A stretch of DNA of 44,858 nt. Source: Candidatus Limosilactobacillus intestinipullorum (lineage in GTDB: Bacteria; Bacillota; Bacilli; Lactobacillales; Lactobacillaceae). The notes beneath the pieces were generated by a model. That model had not been told where the DNA came from. It was given only the letters and a program-made list of their open reading frames with translations, and did not search any database. Made by a program: the position numbers and the translations under genes. This document shows, piece after piece, positions 1 through 7,921 of this stretch. Position 1 is the first letter of the stretch. Each line of letters opens with the position of its first letter. The stretch lies in contig DXAF01000045.1 of NCBI GenBank assembly GCA_019117185.1, positions 1 to 44,858 on the forward strand, read 5' to 3'.

Positions 1-141
1 TCCGGTTACCTGAACGGGATTAACCCATTCAACCAACCGGGTGTTGAAGCCTACAAGACCAACATGTTTGGCCTGCTGGGCAAGCCGGGGTACGAAGAAG
101 TCGGCCGGAAATTGCGGGCTGAAATGGAAAAAAATGAATAA
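1..141 (+). CDS. pgi: Glucose-6-phosphate isomerase, C-terminal end only
   Basis: This is the last 46 codons of an open frame that enters from the left edge and stops at TAA 139-141. The translated end contains [12 protein letters not shown] and LLGKPGYEE, the conserved C-terminal signature of bacterial glucose-6-phosphate isomerase, which interconverts glucose 6-phosphate and fructose 6-phosphate in the cytosol. The fructokinase follows after only 18 bases. The two are therefore probably co-transcribed: fructose is phosphorylated to fructose 6-phosphate and isomerised into the pool used by Zwf. The start, active site and promoter lie outside the window. Confidence 0.93.
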   Translation, partial: SGYLNGINPFNQPGVEAYKTNMFGLLGKPGYEEVGRKLRAEMEKNE

Positions 142-159
142 ACCAAGGAGGAATTGCGT

Positions 160-1038
160 ATGTTATTAGGAAGTATCGAAGCTGGTGGAACCAAGTTTGT
201 CTGTGCTGTTGGTAACATCAACTACCAAATCCAAGATTCCGTCCACATTCCCACCACCACGCCAGAAGAAACGCTGCCAAAGTGTATTGAATTCTTTGAC
301 CAGTACAAGGACCAACTGTCCGCCATCGGGATTGCCTCATTCGGACCAATTGAGATTCGGAAGAGCTCACCAAAGTATGGTTACATCACCAACACCCCAA
401 AGAAGGGCTGGGCTGATACGGATTTTGTCGGACCGTTTAAAAAGCATTTTGATATTCCGATTGCGTGGACGACGGACGTTAACGGGTCGGCTTATGGTGA
501 ATACGTGTTGTCAATGCTCTTTAATAAGCGGATTAATTCCCTAGTTTATTACACCATTGGGACCGGTTGTGGTGCCGGTGCCGTTATTGACGGTAAGTTT
601 GTTGGTGAACTGGGGCACCCCGAAATGGGGCACATTCGCTTAAAGCGGCACCCCGATGACTTGAACTTTAAGGGCATCTGTCCTTACCACGGCGATTGCT
701 TAGAAGGGTTAGTCAGCGGACCAACCTTCGAGGCCCGGACTGGTAAGAAGGGGAAGGATGTTCCACTGACGGACCACGTCTGGGACATCATGGCTTATTA
801 TGTTGCCCAAGCGGCCCTTGACGCGACCTTGATGTTTCGGCCTGGCCAGCTTATCTTCGGTGGTGGGGTCGTCAGCGAGGAATTCTTGAAGAAGGTACGG
901 CGTGAGTTTAAGAAGTTGCTTAATAACTACGTTGACGTTGGCAACGTTGACGAATACATTAGCATGCCATTAGCTAAGAATAATGGTTCAGCTACCATTG
1001 GTGACTTTGCCTTGGCATTAAAGGCGGCCACTGAATAA
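160..1038 (+). CDS. scrK: ROK-family fructokinase
   Basis: This 292-residue cytosolic sugar kinase is predicted to phosphorylate fructose to fructose 6-phosphate with ATP. The N-terminal phosphate loop EAGGTK (7-12), the putative catalytic Asp106 in TTDVNG, the GTGCGAG loop (about 134-140) and a zinc-binding set (His158, Cys174, His177, Cys180 in GICPYHGDC) match the short Firmicute ROK fructokinases. I chose ATG 160 over the in-frame TTG 154. AAGGAGG lies at 145-151, eight bases before the ATG but only two before the TTG. It sits between pgi and a SemiSWEET gene, so the cluster looks like an uptake, phosphorylation and isomerisation unit. Mannose or another hexose as substrate cannot be excluded. 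Confidence 0.88.
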   Translation: MLLGSIEAGGTKFVCAVGNINYQIQDSVHIPTTTPEETLPKCIEFFDQYKDQLSAIGIASFGPIEIRKSSPKYGYITNTPKKGWADTDFVGPFKKHFDIPIAWTTDVNGSAYGEYVLSMLFNKRINSLVYYTIGTGCGAGAVIDGKFVGELGHPEMGHIRLKRHPDDLNFKGICPYHGDCLEGLVSGPTFEARTGKKGKDVPLTDHVWDIMAYYVAQAALDATLMFRPGQLIFGGGVVSEEFLKKVRREFKKLLNNYVDVGNVDEYISMPLAKNNGSATIGDFALALKAATE

Positions 1039-1072
1039 TTCACTGGATAATTTGAGGAGGACATGAGAGACT

Positions 1073-1339
1073 ATGAAAGAGACAAAGTTTATTAGCATCC
1101 TGAGTAAGGTTGCCACGGTAATTGCGATCTGCATGTACGTTTCCTACATTCCACAGATTATTAATAACTTGCACGGTAACTATGGGGCCCCACTCCAACC
1201 CCTAGTTGCGGCATTAAACGGATTATTATGGTGCATCTACGCCTACTTTAAGAAGCAACGTGACTGGCCCGTCTTCTTGGCTAACTTCCCAGCCATTATC
1301 TTTGGCCTGGCCACTTTCCTGACTTCATTCCCATGGTAA
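1073..1339 (+). CDS. SemiSWEET-type (PQ-loop) sugar transporter
   Basis: This 88-residue membrane protein has three predicted helices (about 8-30, 41-59, 67-85). The first helix carries the PQ motif (Pro27-Gln28 in SYIPQI). Asn49 (AALNGLLW) and Asn71 (LANFPAIIFG) sit where bacterial SemiSWEETs carry their conserved pocket asparagine and helix-packing positions. Such proteins work as homodimers and let sugar cross the membrane passively. ATG 1073 follows GAGGAGG (1054-1060) with a 12-base gap; ATG 1063 is out of frame. It lies 34 bases after the fructokinase and before a terminator, so it probably closes the pgi-scrK operon. The sugar is inferred from neighbours, not seen. Confidence 0.85.
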   Translation: MKETKFISILSKVATVIAICMYVSYIPQIINNLHGNYGAPLQPLVAALNGLLWCIYAYFKKQRDWPVFLANFPAIIFGLATFLTSFPW

Positions 1340-1359
1340 TTAATTTATAAAAAGTGTAT

Positions 1360-1398
1360 AATTCTCTGGATTGTCAAGATCCAGGGAATTATTTTTTT
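1360..1398 (+). terminator. Rho-independent terminator after the SemiSWEET gene
   Basis: A 12-bp stem (AATTCTCTGGAT at 1360-1371 with ATCCAGGGAATT at 1379-1390, one G-U pair) has a 7-base loop and is followed by a run of seven T at 1392-1398. It ends the pgi-scrK-SemiSWEET transcript just before the MFS gene. Confidence 0.85.
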
Positions 1399-1411
1399 GC
1401 GGGAGGTTGTA

Positions 1412-2575
1412 ATGGTGGTCCACGCACGGTTACGTTCATTTACGTTTATTTTGGTTGCGTTCATGTTGGGATGCAACGAATTCATGGTAGTTGGTGTCTT
1501 GTCAGACATTGCCCGCAGCTACCACGCCTCTCTCTCGACGGTCGGCTTTTTAGTGACGGCCTTTGCCCTGGTGTACGCGATTAGTACGCCGCTGATCACC
1601 ATGCTAACGAGTAATTGGAACCGGTATCGCTTGCTGATGGGACTGATGGTGGTTTTTCTGGTGGGGAACACGTTAACTGCGTTGGCCCCATCATTAACCT
1701 GGTTACTTATTGCCCGGGTAATAACGGCCTTAGTGGCGGGGACGATCATTTCCCTGGTTAACTTGCTGGTGAGCATCATTACCCCGCCAAACCGCCGTCC
1801 CATGGTGATGGCCTGGGTCGGTGCCGGGTTTAGTATTGCCTCCGTGATTGGAGTGCCACTGGGGACCACGATCGCCACACTGCTAAGCTGGCACGCCAGT
1901 TTTTGGATCATTTCGGGGCTAACGGTGGTCGTCTTTGGACTGCTGGCCTGGTTGACGCCCCGGGATACGCCCCAGGTTAAGGGGCGGCTCAATGAACAAT
2001 TAGTCTTGTTAAAGAACCGGCAGGTGTTACTGGGGATCGGTATTGTGGTAGCCGTGCTGAGCCTGCAATATACCTTTTACACCTATATTCGGCCATTGAT
2101 TACGACCGTGATGGGCTTTAATTTGACCAGCTTGAATTGGCTACTGCTGGTACTGGGGTTGATGAGTATCGTCGGTAATGAGCTGGCGGGGATTATTGCT
2201 GGGCACCAAGGGGTACGGCACCTACCGGCCCTCTTTGCGATAATGACGTTGTTGAGCCTGGTGTTGGGTCCTGCGCTGGGGAATAAGCTAACGGGGATGG
2301 TCGTCTTAGCCCTGCTCTGTATCTTGGTAGTGGCTTATGGAACCACTATCCAGCTGGTCTTCATTGCTATTGCCGAAAAGGATTATCCCCAGTCACTAGC
2401 ATTAGCCACGTCGCTACCGTCAATTTTCGCAAACGTGGGAATTTCCCTTGGTTCATTCACCGCGTCAACCACTGTCCGCTTTTGGGCCCTGCCCACGGTG
2501 GGGTACGTCGGCGCAGTATATGGGGTGCTAGCACTTATCCTTGCTGTGGCCCTTAGAAAGCAGGCCGGCAAATGA
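1412..2575 (+). CDS. MFS transporter, AraJ/drug-or-sugar efflux type
   Basis: This is a 387-residue polytopic membrane protein with about 12 hydrophobic helices. The start, FILVAFMLGCNEFMVVGVLSD, and the following SLSTVGFLVTAFALVYAIS resemble DHA1-type proton-driven exporters (AraJ, YdhP and sugar efflux relatives). ATG 1412 is preferred over TTG 1397 because GGGAGG (1401-1406) lies between them. Only six bases separate the upstream terminator's T run from that ribosome site, so the promoter is unclear. Either read-through or a promoter inside the upstream gene drives it. The substrate cannot be told from sequence. Confidence 0.8.
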   Translation: MVVHARLRSFTFILVAFMLGCNEFMVVGVLSDIARSYHASLSTVGFLVTAFALVYAISTPLITMLTSNWNRYRLLMGLMVVFLVGNTLTALAPSLTWLLIARVITALVAGTIISLVNLLVSIITPPNRRPMVMAWVGAGFSIASVIGVPLGTTIATLLSWHASFWIISGLTVVVFGLLAWLTPRDTPQVKGRLNEQLVLLKNRQVLLGIGIVVAVLSLQYTFYTYIRPLITTVMGFNLTSLNWLLLVLGLMSIVGNELAGIIAGHQGVRHLPALFAIMTLLSLVLGPALGNKLTGMVVLALLCILVVAYGTTIQLVFIAIAEKDYPQSLALATSLPSIFANVGISLGSFTASTTVRFWALPTVGYVGAVYGVLALILAVALRKQAGK

Positions 2576-2614
2576 ATGCTATAATCAAGTTAAATTGACT
2601 TGGAGGAGTGTAAC

Positions 2615-4108
2615 ATGAACATCGTTTGGACATGGGACGTGGTCCGGCGCATTATCGAAGTGCTGTGGCTGATCAACATTGGCTTTGCCATCTGGACCGT
2701 CTTTCGGACCCGTCGTGATATCGCGTCAACTTGGGCGTGGCTATTGGTATTATCGGTATTCCCGGTAATTGGTTTTATCGTGTACCTGTTTGTCGGCCGT
2801 AAGTTATCAGATGACGATATTTTTAGTATCCGTAGTGAGCAGAAGTGCTTTCGCGAGAAGCTAGTGGCCCGGCAAGAAGCCCTTCTGGAAAGGCATAAGC
2901 TCCTTTTGCAAAGTGGCCGCCTAGCACGGGCCCGGCAGCTAATTAGCCTGTCGTCGAGCCTCGATAACGCGATCGTGACCTTTAACAACCGGGTCAAGGT
3001 GTTTATCGACGGGGAAAAACTCTTTACCAAAATGATTGCTGACTTTGACCAGGCCCAAGACCATATCTATGTTGAATTTTATACCTTCTATGCTGACGAA
3101 CTGGGCCACCGGATACTAGCCGCGTTAGAACGAGCTGCCCAGCGTGGGGTGACGGTTAAAGTCCTCTACGACCTGAGTGGTTCACACGGGACCACTTATA
3201 AGTTCTTCACCCACCTTGAAGAACTGGGCGGGGAGGCCCAACCCTTTAATTCTAAGTCGAACAAGCGGATTTCAGCGCCACGGTTAAATTACCACCTCCA
3301 CCGTAAAATCGTGGTGGTTGACGGCAAGGTCGGTTACATCGGTGGCTTTAATATTGGTGACCAATACGTGGGGAAGAAGGCCAAGTTTGGCTACTGGCGG
3401 GATACCCACCTCCGGGTTGCTGGTCAGGCGGCGCTAACCTTAACGGGGCGCTTTGCGATGGATTGGAACATGACCTGTCGTAAGACTGATAAGTACCGAG
3501 TTGATATTGAACCAATGCTAGCAAACCTGGATATTAAGCGGCCGAGTGACCCCAATAAGGACGTCGTGATGCAGGTCGTTTCTTCGGGCCCAGATAATGA
3601 GGATTACGCAATTCGCCGGGGGTATGAGTCGATTATTTCCTCGGCCCGCAAGTACGTCTATATCCAGACGCCATACCTAATTCCCGAGGAACCGATCCTG
3701 GAGTCATTAGTGATCGCCGCCCGTAGCGGAATTGACGTTCGGGTGATGATCCCCTGCATGCCCGACCACCCCTTTGTCTACCGGGCAACGGAATATTACG
3801 CCAAGTACCTGGTTAATAATGGGGTCAAGGTCTACAAGTATAACCACGGCTTCCTTCATGCCAAGACGGTTGTCAGCGGTGATAACTTATCGTCGGTGGG
3901 TTCGGCTAACCAGGACTACCGAAGCTACCGCCTTAATTGGGAAGCCAACGCCTTTTCTTATAATGAACAGCTGACGGCCCAATTAAAACAGATCTTTGAA
4001 GACGATATTAAAGACAGCACCTTGTTGACGCCAGAATACTTTGCCAACCAGACGAAGTGGCGTAAATTTAAGCAGTACTTCTCCCGGCTACTCTCGCCGG
4101 TGCTGTAA
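2615..4108 (+). CDS. cls: Cardiolipin synthase (phospholipase D superfamily)
   Basis: This is a 497-residue membrane enzyme that condenses two phosphatidylglycerols into cardiolipin and glycerol. It has two N-terminal helices (about 12-30 and 38-60, the PLDc_N domain) and two PLD domains. The first HKD motif is intact: His229-x-Lys231-x4-Asp236, then GGFN. The second reads His415-Ala-Lys417-TVVS-Gly422-Asp423, then GSAN. The family Asp position is therefore Gly, with an Asp one residue later. The start is ATG 2615 with GGAGGAG at 2602-2608. It is 39 bases downstream of the MFS gene without a terminator between them. The overall call is firm; the altered second motif is discussed as a finding. 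Confidence 0.92.
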   Translation: MNIVWTWDVVRRIIEVLWLINIGFAIWTVFRTRRDIASTWAWLLVLSVFPVIGFIVYLFVGRKLSDDDIFSIRSEQKCFREKLVARQEALLERHKLLLQSGRLARARQLISLSSSLDNAIVTFNNRVKVFIDGEKLFTKMIADFDQAQDHIYVEFYTFYADELGHRILAALERAAQRGVTVKVLYDLSGSHGTTYKFFTHLEELGGEAQPFNSKSNKRISAPRLNYHLHRKIVVVDGKVGYIGGFNIGDQYVGKKAKFGYWRDTHLRVAGQAALTLTGRFAMDWNMTCRKTDKYRVDIEPMLANLDIKRPSDPNKDVVMQVVSSGPDNEDYAIRRGYESIISSARKYVYIQTPYLIPEEPILESLVIAARSGIDVRVMIPCMPDHPFVYRATEYYAKYLVNNGVKVYKYNHGFLHAKTVVSGDNLSSVGSANQDYRSYRLNWEANAFSYNEQLTAQLKQIFEDDIKDSTLLTPEYFANQTKWRKFKQYFSRLLSPVL

Positions 4109-4115
4109 AACTAAA

Positions 4116-4161
4116 ACACCCCTGGTTACTTGGAAATTCTAAGCAACCAGGGGTGTCTTTT
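4116..4161. terminator. Bidirectional terminator between cls and the ABC permease
   Basis: A perfect 12-bp inverted repeat (ACACCCCTGGTT 4116-4127 and AACCAGGGGTGT 4145-4156) is flanked by T residues on the right (CTTTTTA) and by A residues on the left (AAAACTAAA). It sits between two convergent genes and can serve both strands. Confidence 0.88.
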
Positions 4162-6086
4162 TAGTCTTGATCAACAATGTGTTGGTAAACTTTGGTAGTA
4201 AGCCCGTAGATTATGAGGTAGAGGAACAAGAGTGCCAGGGTGATGATGCCAGCAATCAGGACCATGGCTGGCAAATTATAGAAGTTAAGCTGGACCATAA
4301 TCTGCCGGATCGCCGGAAAGGCAAAGAAGAGGTTAATCACGGCGCCAATGATTGGCAGCATGAAGACCATCAGCACTTGGCTATGGATACTCTTGGTTGT
4401 TTCGGCTTCACTGAGGCCCACCTCCTGCATGGTTGTAAACCGGTGCTGGTCGGCATAGCCTTCCGAAATTTGCTTAAAGTAAATTACGATGGTGGTGGTA
4501 ATCGCGAGGGCGAGGCTAACTAAGATGCCAATGAAAACCATCCCACCATACAATTCCTTAAAGAGGGCCGTAATGGTGGCGGCACCGGTAAACTGAAGGT
4601 TAACAAGTCCGAGCCGCTGTTGGAGATCAGTTTCAAATGCGACTTGCTTGGTGTTGCCACCAGTGAGCCGGTAGTTCATCGTAGTTACGTTCATGGTTGC
4701 AACCCCCTGGGGAAGGTGGTTAACCACCATAAAGGCGGGGGAGAAGATGGAGTGCTCGGGGTTGAAAGCAAAACTTAGTTTAGGAAGTGCCCGGGTTTGG
4801 TAAGGGTGCCCATCAACAACCAGCTTACCCGACCGTTGCTTGGCCGGTGAATAAAGCAGGGCCTGGTGGTTAGTCAGCCTAGTCTGCTGGCCGGTTAGCC
4901 GTCGGTAGGTCGCCGTAGTAACAAAGACAATCCCGCTGGATGTCTTGGTGGTTAGGTGGTTAATTGAACCCTGGTTGATAAAGTTCTTTCCCTGCCAGTA
5001 GCCAACCTGAGCCGTTGTTGCTTGGTAAGTTGTTAGATTCTGAACGGTTGCGTGGTGTGCCTTTCCCGTTTGGTAAATGATCTTTTTCTGGGCCCCATTC
5101 AATGGCTGGCGCCCAATAATGGTGATGTCAGTTGGCGTATAGGACTTAACGGTGCTGTGGATCCCCGTGTAGAGCGTTAAGACGGTGAACAAGATAACCA
5201 GCACCGCGCTGCAGAGGAGGCAAATGGTTGCTAGTGCGGCACCGTTTTGTTCCATCCGTTGCCGCATTCCAGAAACTGCAATGAAGTGCCGGGGTTGGTA
5301 GTAAAAGTGGCGCCGTTTGGTGAGAAAACTTAAGAAGAGGACGCTACCGGCGATGAAAAGCAGGTAGGTCCCGACCACGACGAGGGTAACCGCCAGCATA
5401 AAATGGTTGATTGCTGTCACCTTCGGCTTAGTAGTGAGGGTGATGTAGTAGGCGAGGGCCAAGACAATTATCCCGGCACACCCGGCTAATGAGAAAAAGA
5501 TGCCGTGTTTCTGCGGTACACCGGTAGTCGATGCCCATAAAGAAGCTGGCTTGAGGCGGTGGGCCTTTAACAAGTCGATGAGCATGAGGACAATAAAGTA
5601 ACCACTGATAGCCAGACAAGTCTTTACCAGTGCCCACGGAGCAATCCAGGGTTGGTGGAGGTGGTCAATTTGCAAGAGGCGGTTGAAACCGAGAAAGGCC
5701 AGCTTTTCAAAGATTACCCCAGTGACGAGCCCGGCAACCAGGCTAATGACTAGGAGGTAAATCTTTTCGAGGATTAACAGCCAACCAATGTTTCGGCTGG
5801 TCATTCCCAACATGCTGTAGAGGCCAATCTCATGCCGACGTTGCTGCCACAAAAAATTATTAACGTAAAGCAAGAAAGCTGCGGTAACCAGGAGGATAAA
5901 GGTGGTCCCTAACTTCAGTAGTGAACTGGTAACCGCTCCTGAGCTTAGGTTACTTAAGCTATGGTTGGCGCTGATGGCCGCGAAGATGTAGTTGATGGCG
6001 ACCAACATACTAGTAGCTACCAGGTAGGGCCCATAGACCCGGGTATTGCGTTTAATGCTCGAGTTAAGCAGGTGAATAAAGAGCAT
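4161..6086 (-). CDS. BceB/FtsX-type ABC transporter permease
   Basis: This 641-residue membrane protein belongs to the peptide-detoxification permeases (BceB, VraG type). Hydrophobic segments fall at about 18-38, 58-78, 105-125, 150-170, 198-215, 230-252 and 282-305. A large extracytoplasmic domain of about 200 residues (310-515) follows, then three or four C-terminal helices. That big domain between helices 7 and 8 is the family hallmark; in homologues it engages antimicrobial peptides or lipid II-cycle complexes and passes signal to the paired kinase. It starts two bases after the ATPase stop and is the last gene of the four-gene cluster. The specific peptide is unknown. Confidence 0.88.
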   Translation of the reverse strand: MLFIHLLNSSIKRNTRVYGPYLVATSMLVAINYIFAAISANHSLSNLSSGAVTSSLLKLGTTFILLVTAAFLLYVNNFLWQQRRHEIGLYSMLGMTSRNIGWLLILEKIYLLVISLVAGLVTGVIFEKLAFLGFNRLLQIDHLHQPWIAPWALVKTCLAISGYFIVLMLIDLLKAHRLKPASLWASTTGVPQKHGIFFSLAGCAGIIVLALAYYITLTTKPKVTAINHFMLAVTLVVVGTYLLFIAGSVLFLSFLTKRRHFYYQPRHFIAVSGMRQRMEQNGAALATICLLCSAVLVILFTVLTLYTGIHSTVKSYTPTDITIIGRQPLNGAQKKIIYQTGKAHHATVQNLTTYQATTAQVGYWQGKNFINQGSINHLTTKTSSGIVFVTTATYRRLTGQQTRLTNHQALLYSPAKQRSGKLVVDGHPYQTRALPKLSFAFNPEHSIFSPAFMVVNHLPQGVATMNVTTMNYRLTGGNTKQVAFETDLQQRLGLVNLQFTGAATITALFKELYGGMVFIGILVSLALAITTTIVIYFKQISEGYADQHRFTTMQEVGLSEAETTKSIHSQVLMVFMLPIIGAVINLFFAFPAIRQIMVQLNFYNLPAMVLIAGIITLALLFLYLIIYGLTTKVYQHIVDQD

Positions 6087-6088
6087 GA

Positions 6089-6844
6089 TTAGGCACCACC
6101 ATTCGTGAGGGTCATCATTGTGTTACTAATCTGTGCCTGGTAGTCCGTCATTGCCAGGTCGCCGCGGAACAGCTCGTGGAAGATTCGACCGTCCTTAATG
6201 AAAAGGGTGCGCTGGGCGTGGCTGGCGGCCGCTGCACTGTGGGTGACCATCAGGATTGTTTGCCCCTGGTGGTTAACGTCAGCAAAGAGGTCGAGAATCT
6301 CGTTACTGGTATTGGAGTCTAGGGCCCCGGTAGGTTCATCGGCTAGTAGTAAGTCGGGCTGAGTAATGAGCGCCCGGGCGATGGCGACCCGTTGTTGCTG
6401 ACCCCCAGAGATTTCCGCCGGGAAGCGGTCAATAACCTTAGCGATCCGGAGCCGGTGGGCAAGTGGCGTGACCCGGCGGTCCATTTCTGCCGGGTCGCAA
6501 CGGGTCAGCACTAGTGGAAGGTAAATATTGTCCCGGTTGGACAGGCTGTCGAGCAGGTTAAAGTGCTGGAAAACAAAACCGAGGTGTTCGCGCCGGTAAC
6601 GGGCAGCGTCATCCTTGTTGAGCCGGCTGAGATCTTGCCCGTTCAAGATGGCGGCCCCACTGCTGGCTTGGTCAAGGGTGGCAATGATGTTTAGAAGGGT
6701 GCTTTTCCCCGCCCCCGATTCACCCATGATGGCGACGTATTCACCTTGATTAACGCTAAAGGTGATGTCCTTAAGGGCGGCCACGGGATGACTGGTGTTG
6801 GGGTTAAAGACCCGTTGGACGTGGTCGAGTTGTAGTAATGTCAT
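6089..6844 (-). CDS. ABC transporter ATP-binding protein, BceA type
   Basis: This is a 251-residue cytosolic ATPase of the MacB/BceA class. Walker A GESGAGKST is at 41-49, Q-loop Gln93, signature SGGQQQR at 146-152, Walker B LLLADE at 165-170 and H-loop His202. All catalytic positions are present. The gene lies directly upstream of the BceB-like permease and together they form one exporter or target-release machine. The transcript probably starts in the 110 bases upstream, where the kinase terminator and a palindrome lie. This layout, with RR-HK and ABC genes as two adjacent transcription units, is usual for Bce modules whose regulator activates the ABC promoter. Confidence 0.92.
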   Translation of the reverse strand: MTLLQLDHVQRVFNPNTSHPVAALKDITFSVNQGEYVAIMGESGAGKSTLLNIIATLDQASSGAAILNGQDLSRLNKDDAARYRREHLGFVFQHFNLLDSLSNRDNIYLPLVLTRCDPAEMDRRVTPLAHRLRIAKVIDRFPAEISGGQQQRVAIARALITQPDLLLADEPTGALDSNTSNEILDLFADVNHQGQTILMVTHSAAAASHAQRTLFIKDGRIFHELFRGDLAMTDYQAQISNTMMTLTNGGA

Positions 6845-6892
6845 GGTTAAACTTCCTTTCCCTAACGTAATGGATTTATTGATACTTTAATT

Positions 6893-6941
6893 ATAAAAAG
6901 GTTCTGCCCACCTGCATACTTACAGGAGTGAACAGAACCTT
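6893..6941 (-). terminator. Terminator after the sensor kinase gene
   Basis: On the minus strand, AAGGTTCTG (6941-6933) pairs with CAGAACCTT (6906-6898) around a 26-base loop, followed by TTTTTATAA. The long loop makes it weaker than classical terminators. Partial read-through into the ABC genes is possible, and the TATAAT within the tail (6896-6891) may itself be the -10 of an ABC promoter. Confidence 0.6.
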
Positions 6942-6954
6942 ACGCTTTTGTAAG
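6939..6954. promoter_or_regulatory. Palindrome upstream of the ABC genes, candidate response-regulator site
   Basis: CTTAC-GCTTTT-GTAAG is a perfect 5-bp inverted repeat with a 6-base spacer. A second CTTACAGG lies nearby at about 6919-6924. The site is just upstream of a possible -10 (TATAAT on the minus strand, 6896-6891) for the ABC operon. OmpR-type BceR regulators bind such spaced repeats before their ABC targets. The assignment is inferred from position, not from a known consensus. Confidence 0.4.
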
Positions 6955-6955
6955 A

Positions 6956-7921
6956 TTATGGTTTAACCATTGTGTCGGGAAAGGTCAACTGGGCGGTCGT
7001 CTGCCGTGAAGTCGGTGAGAAAACCGCTACCCGGAAGTTTAGCTGGCGCGCAACCTGCCGAACGAAATAAAGGCCCATCCCCGTCGACTTGGTCGTCTGG
7101 TGGCCGTTTTGCCCCGTAAAGCCATCTTCAAATAGCCGTGGTTGGTCCGTCGCGGGGATGGCGGGGCCGGCATTAGTAATTTTTAGTGTCCCACCTTGCC
7201 AGCTAATCTGGATGCTGGTTGCTGGGTCAGCGTACTTGATGGCGTTAGAAAGCAGCTGGTTGATACAAAAGTGAAGCCACTTGGGGTCCGTCAGTACCTG
7301 CCCGCTGAGGGGGCCAAAATGAGGGCGGAGTTGCTTATTGATGAACAGTGGCGCATTTTCGCGCACTACCTGATCCACCATGTTGCTGACGACCACCCAA
7401 TCGAGGCGGAAGTCAGTCTTGGTCATTGTTAGTCGTTCACCGTTGAGCAGGAGGTCAAGGTAGTAGTTGGCCTGCCGGACGCTCTGCTGAACCTGACCAC
7501 GGTCAATCGTTGACTGATCGTCCGCCTGTGCTTGTAAAACAGCGAGGGCGTTTTTGATCTCATGAGAAAAGAGGTCCAGTTGGTCCAGACGAACATGTTG
7601 GCGGTGCCGGAGGGCTTGAACTAGTTGCCGGTGTTGGACTTGTTCCTCGGCTAACCGGCGTTGTAACGCTAGCTCAGCAGGGGTAGTTGCTTTAAACGGT
7701 GCGTGGTGGGCAATCTCTTGCTGGCGATGGTGATCCCGGATAATAGACCAGGTAAGCCAGCCAGCGAAAACGGGGAGGCTGAAACGAACAAAGTCGCTGG
7801 TCAAGTCCGCGGGACTACGGTAAAGATACTGGAGCAAGCCCAGTAAGCCGACTAATAAGAGGTAGAGGATGATCAATGGTGCCTGCTCGTGCCACCACTG
7901 GATGATAAAGTGTTTATTCAT
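6956..7921 (-). CDS. Intramembrane-sensing histidine kinase, BceS type
   Basis: This 321-residue membrane kinase has two N-terminal helices (about 13-33 and 45-61) with only about a dozen residues outside, so it has no real sensor domain. That is typical of BceS-like kinases that take their signal from the partner permease. A coiled region (about 80-110) leads to the H-box FSHEIKNAL with phospho-acceptor His120. The ATP-binding domain has N-box NQLLSNAIKY (Asn226) and G-box TGMGL (about 280-284). The start overlaps the end of the response-regulator gene by 8 bases, indicating translational coupling. Confidence 0.92.
   Translation of the reverse strand: MNKHFIIQWWHEQAPLIILYLLLVGLLGLLQYLYRSPADLTSDFVRFSLPVFAGWLTWSIIRDHHRQQEIAHHAPFKATTPAELALQRRLAEEQVQHRQLVQALRHRQHVRLDQLDLFSHEIKNALAVLQAQADDQSTIDRGQVQQSVRQANYYLDLLLNGERLTMTKTDFRLDWVVVSNMVDQVVRENAPLFINKQLRPHFGPLSGQVLTDPKWLHFCINQLLSNAIKYADPATSIQISWQGGTLKITNAGPAIPATDQPRLFEDGFTGQNGHQTTKSTGMGLYFVRQVARQLNFRVAVFSPTSRQTTAQLTFPDTMVKP

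Noticed and set aside
1519-1992. 157-codon minus frame opposite the MFS gene
   Set aside because: Shadow of a clear transporter with no ribosome site or recognisable protein.
2590-3030. 146-codon minus frame opposite cls
   Set aside because: Shadow frame; cls is unambiguous on the other strand.
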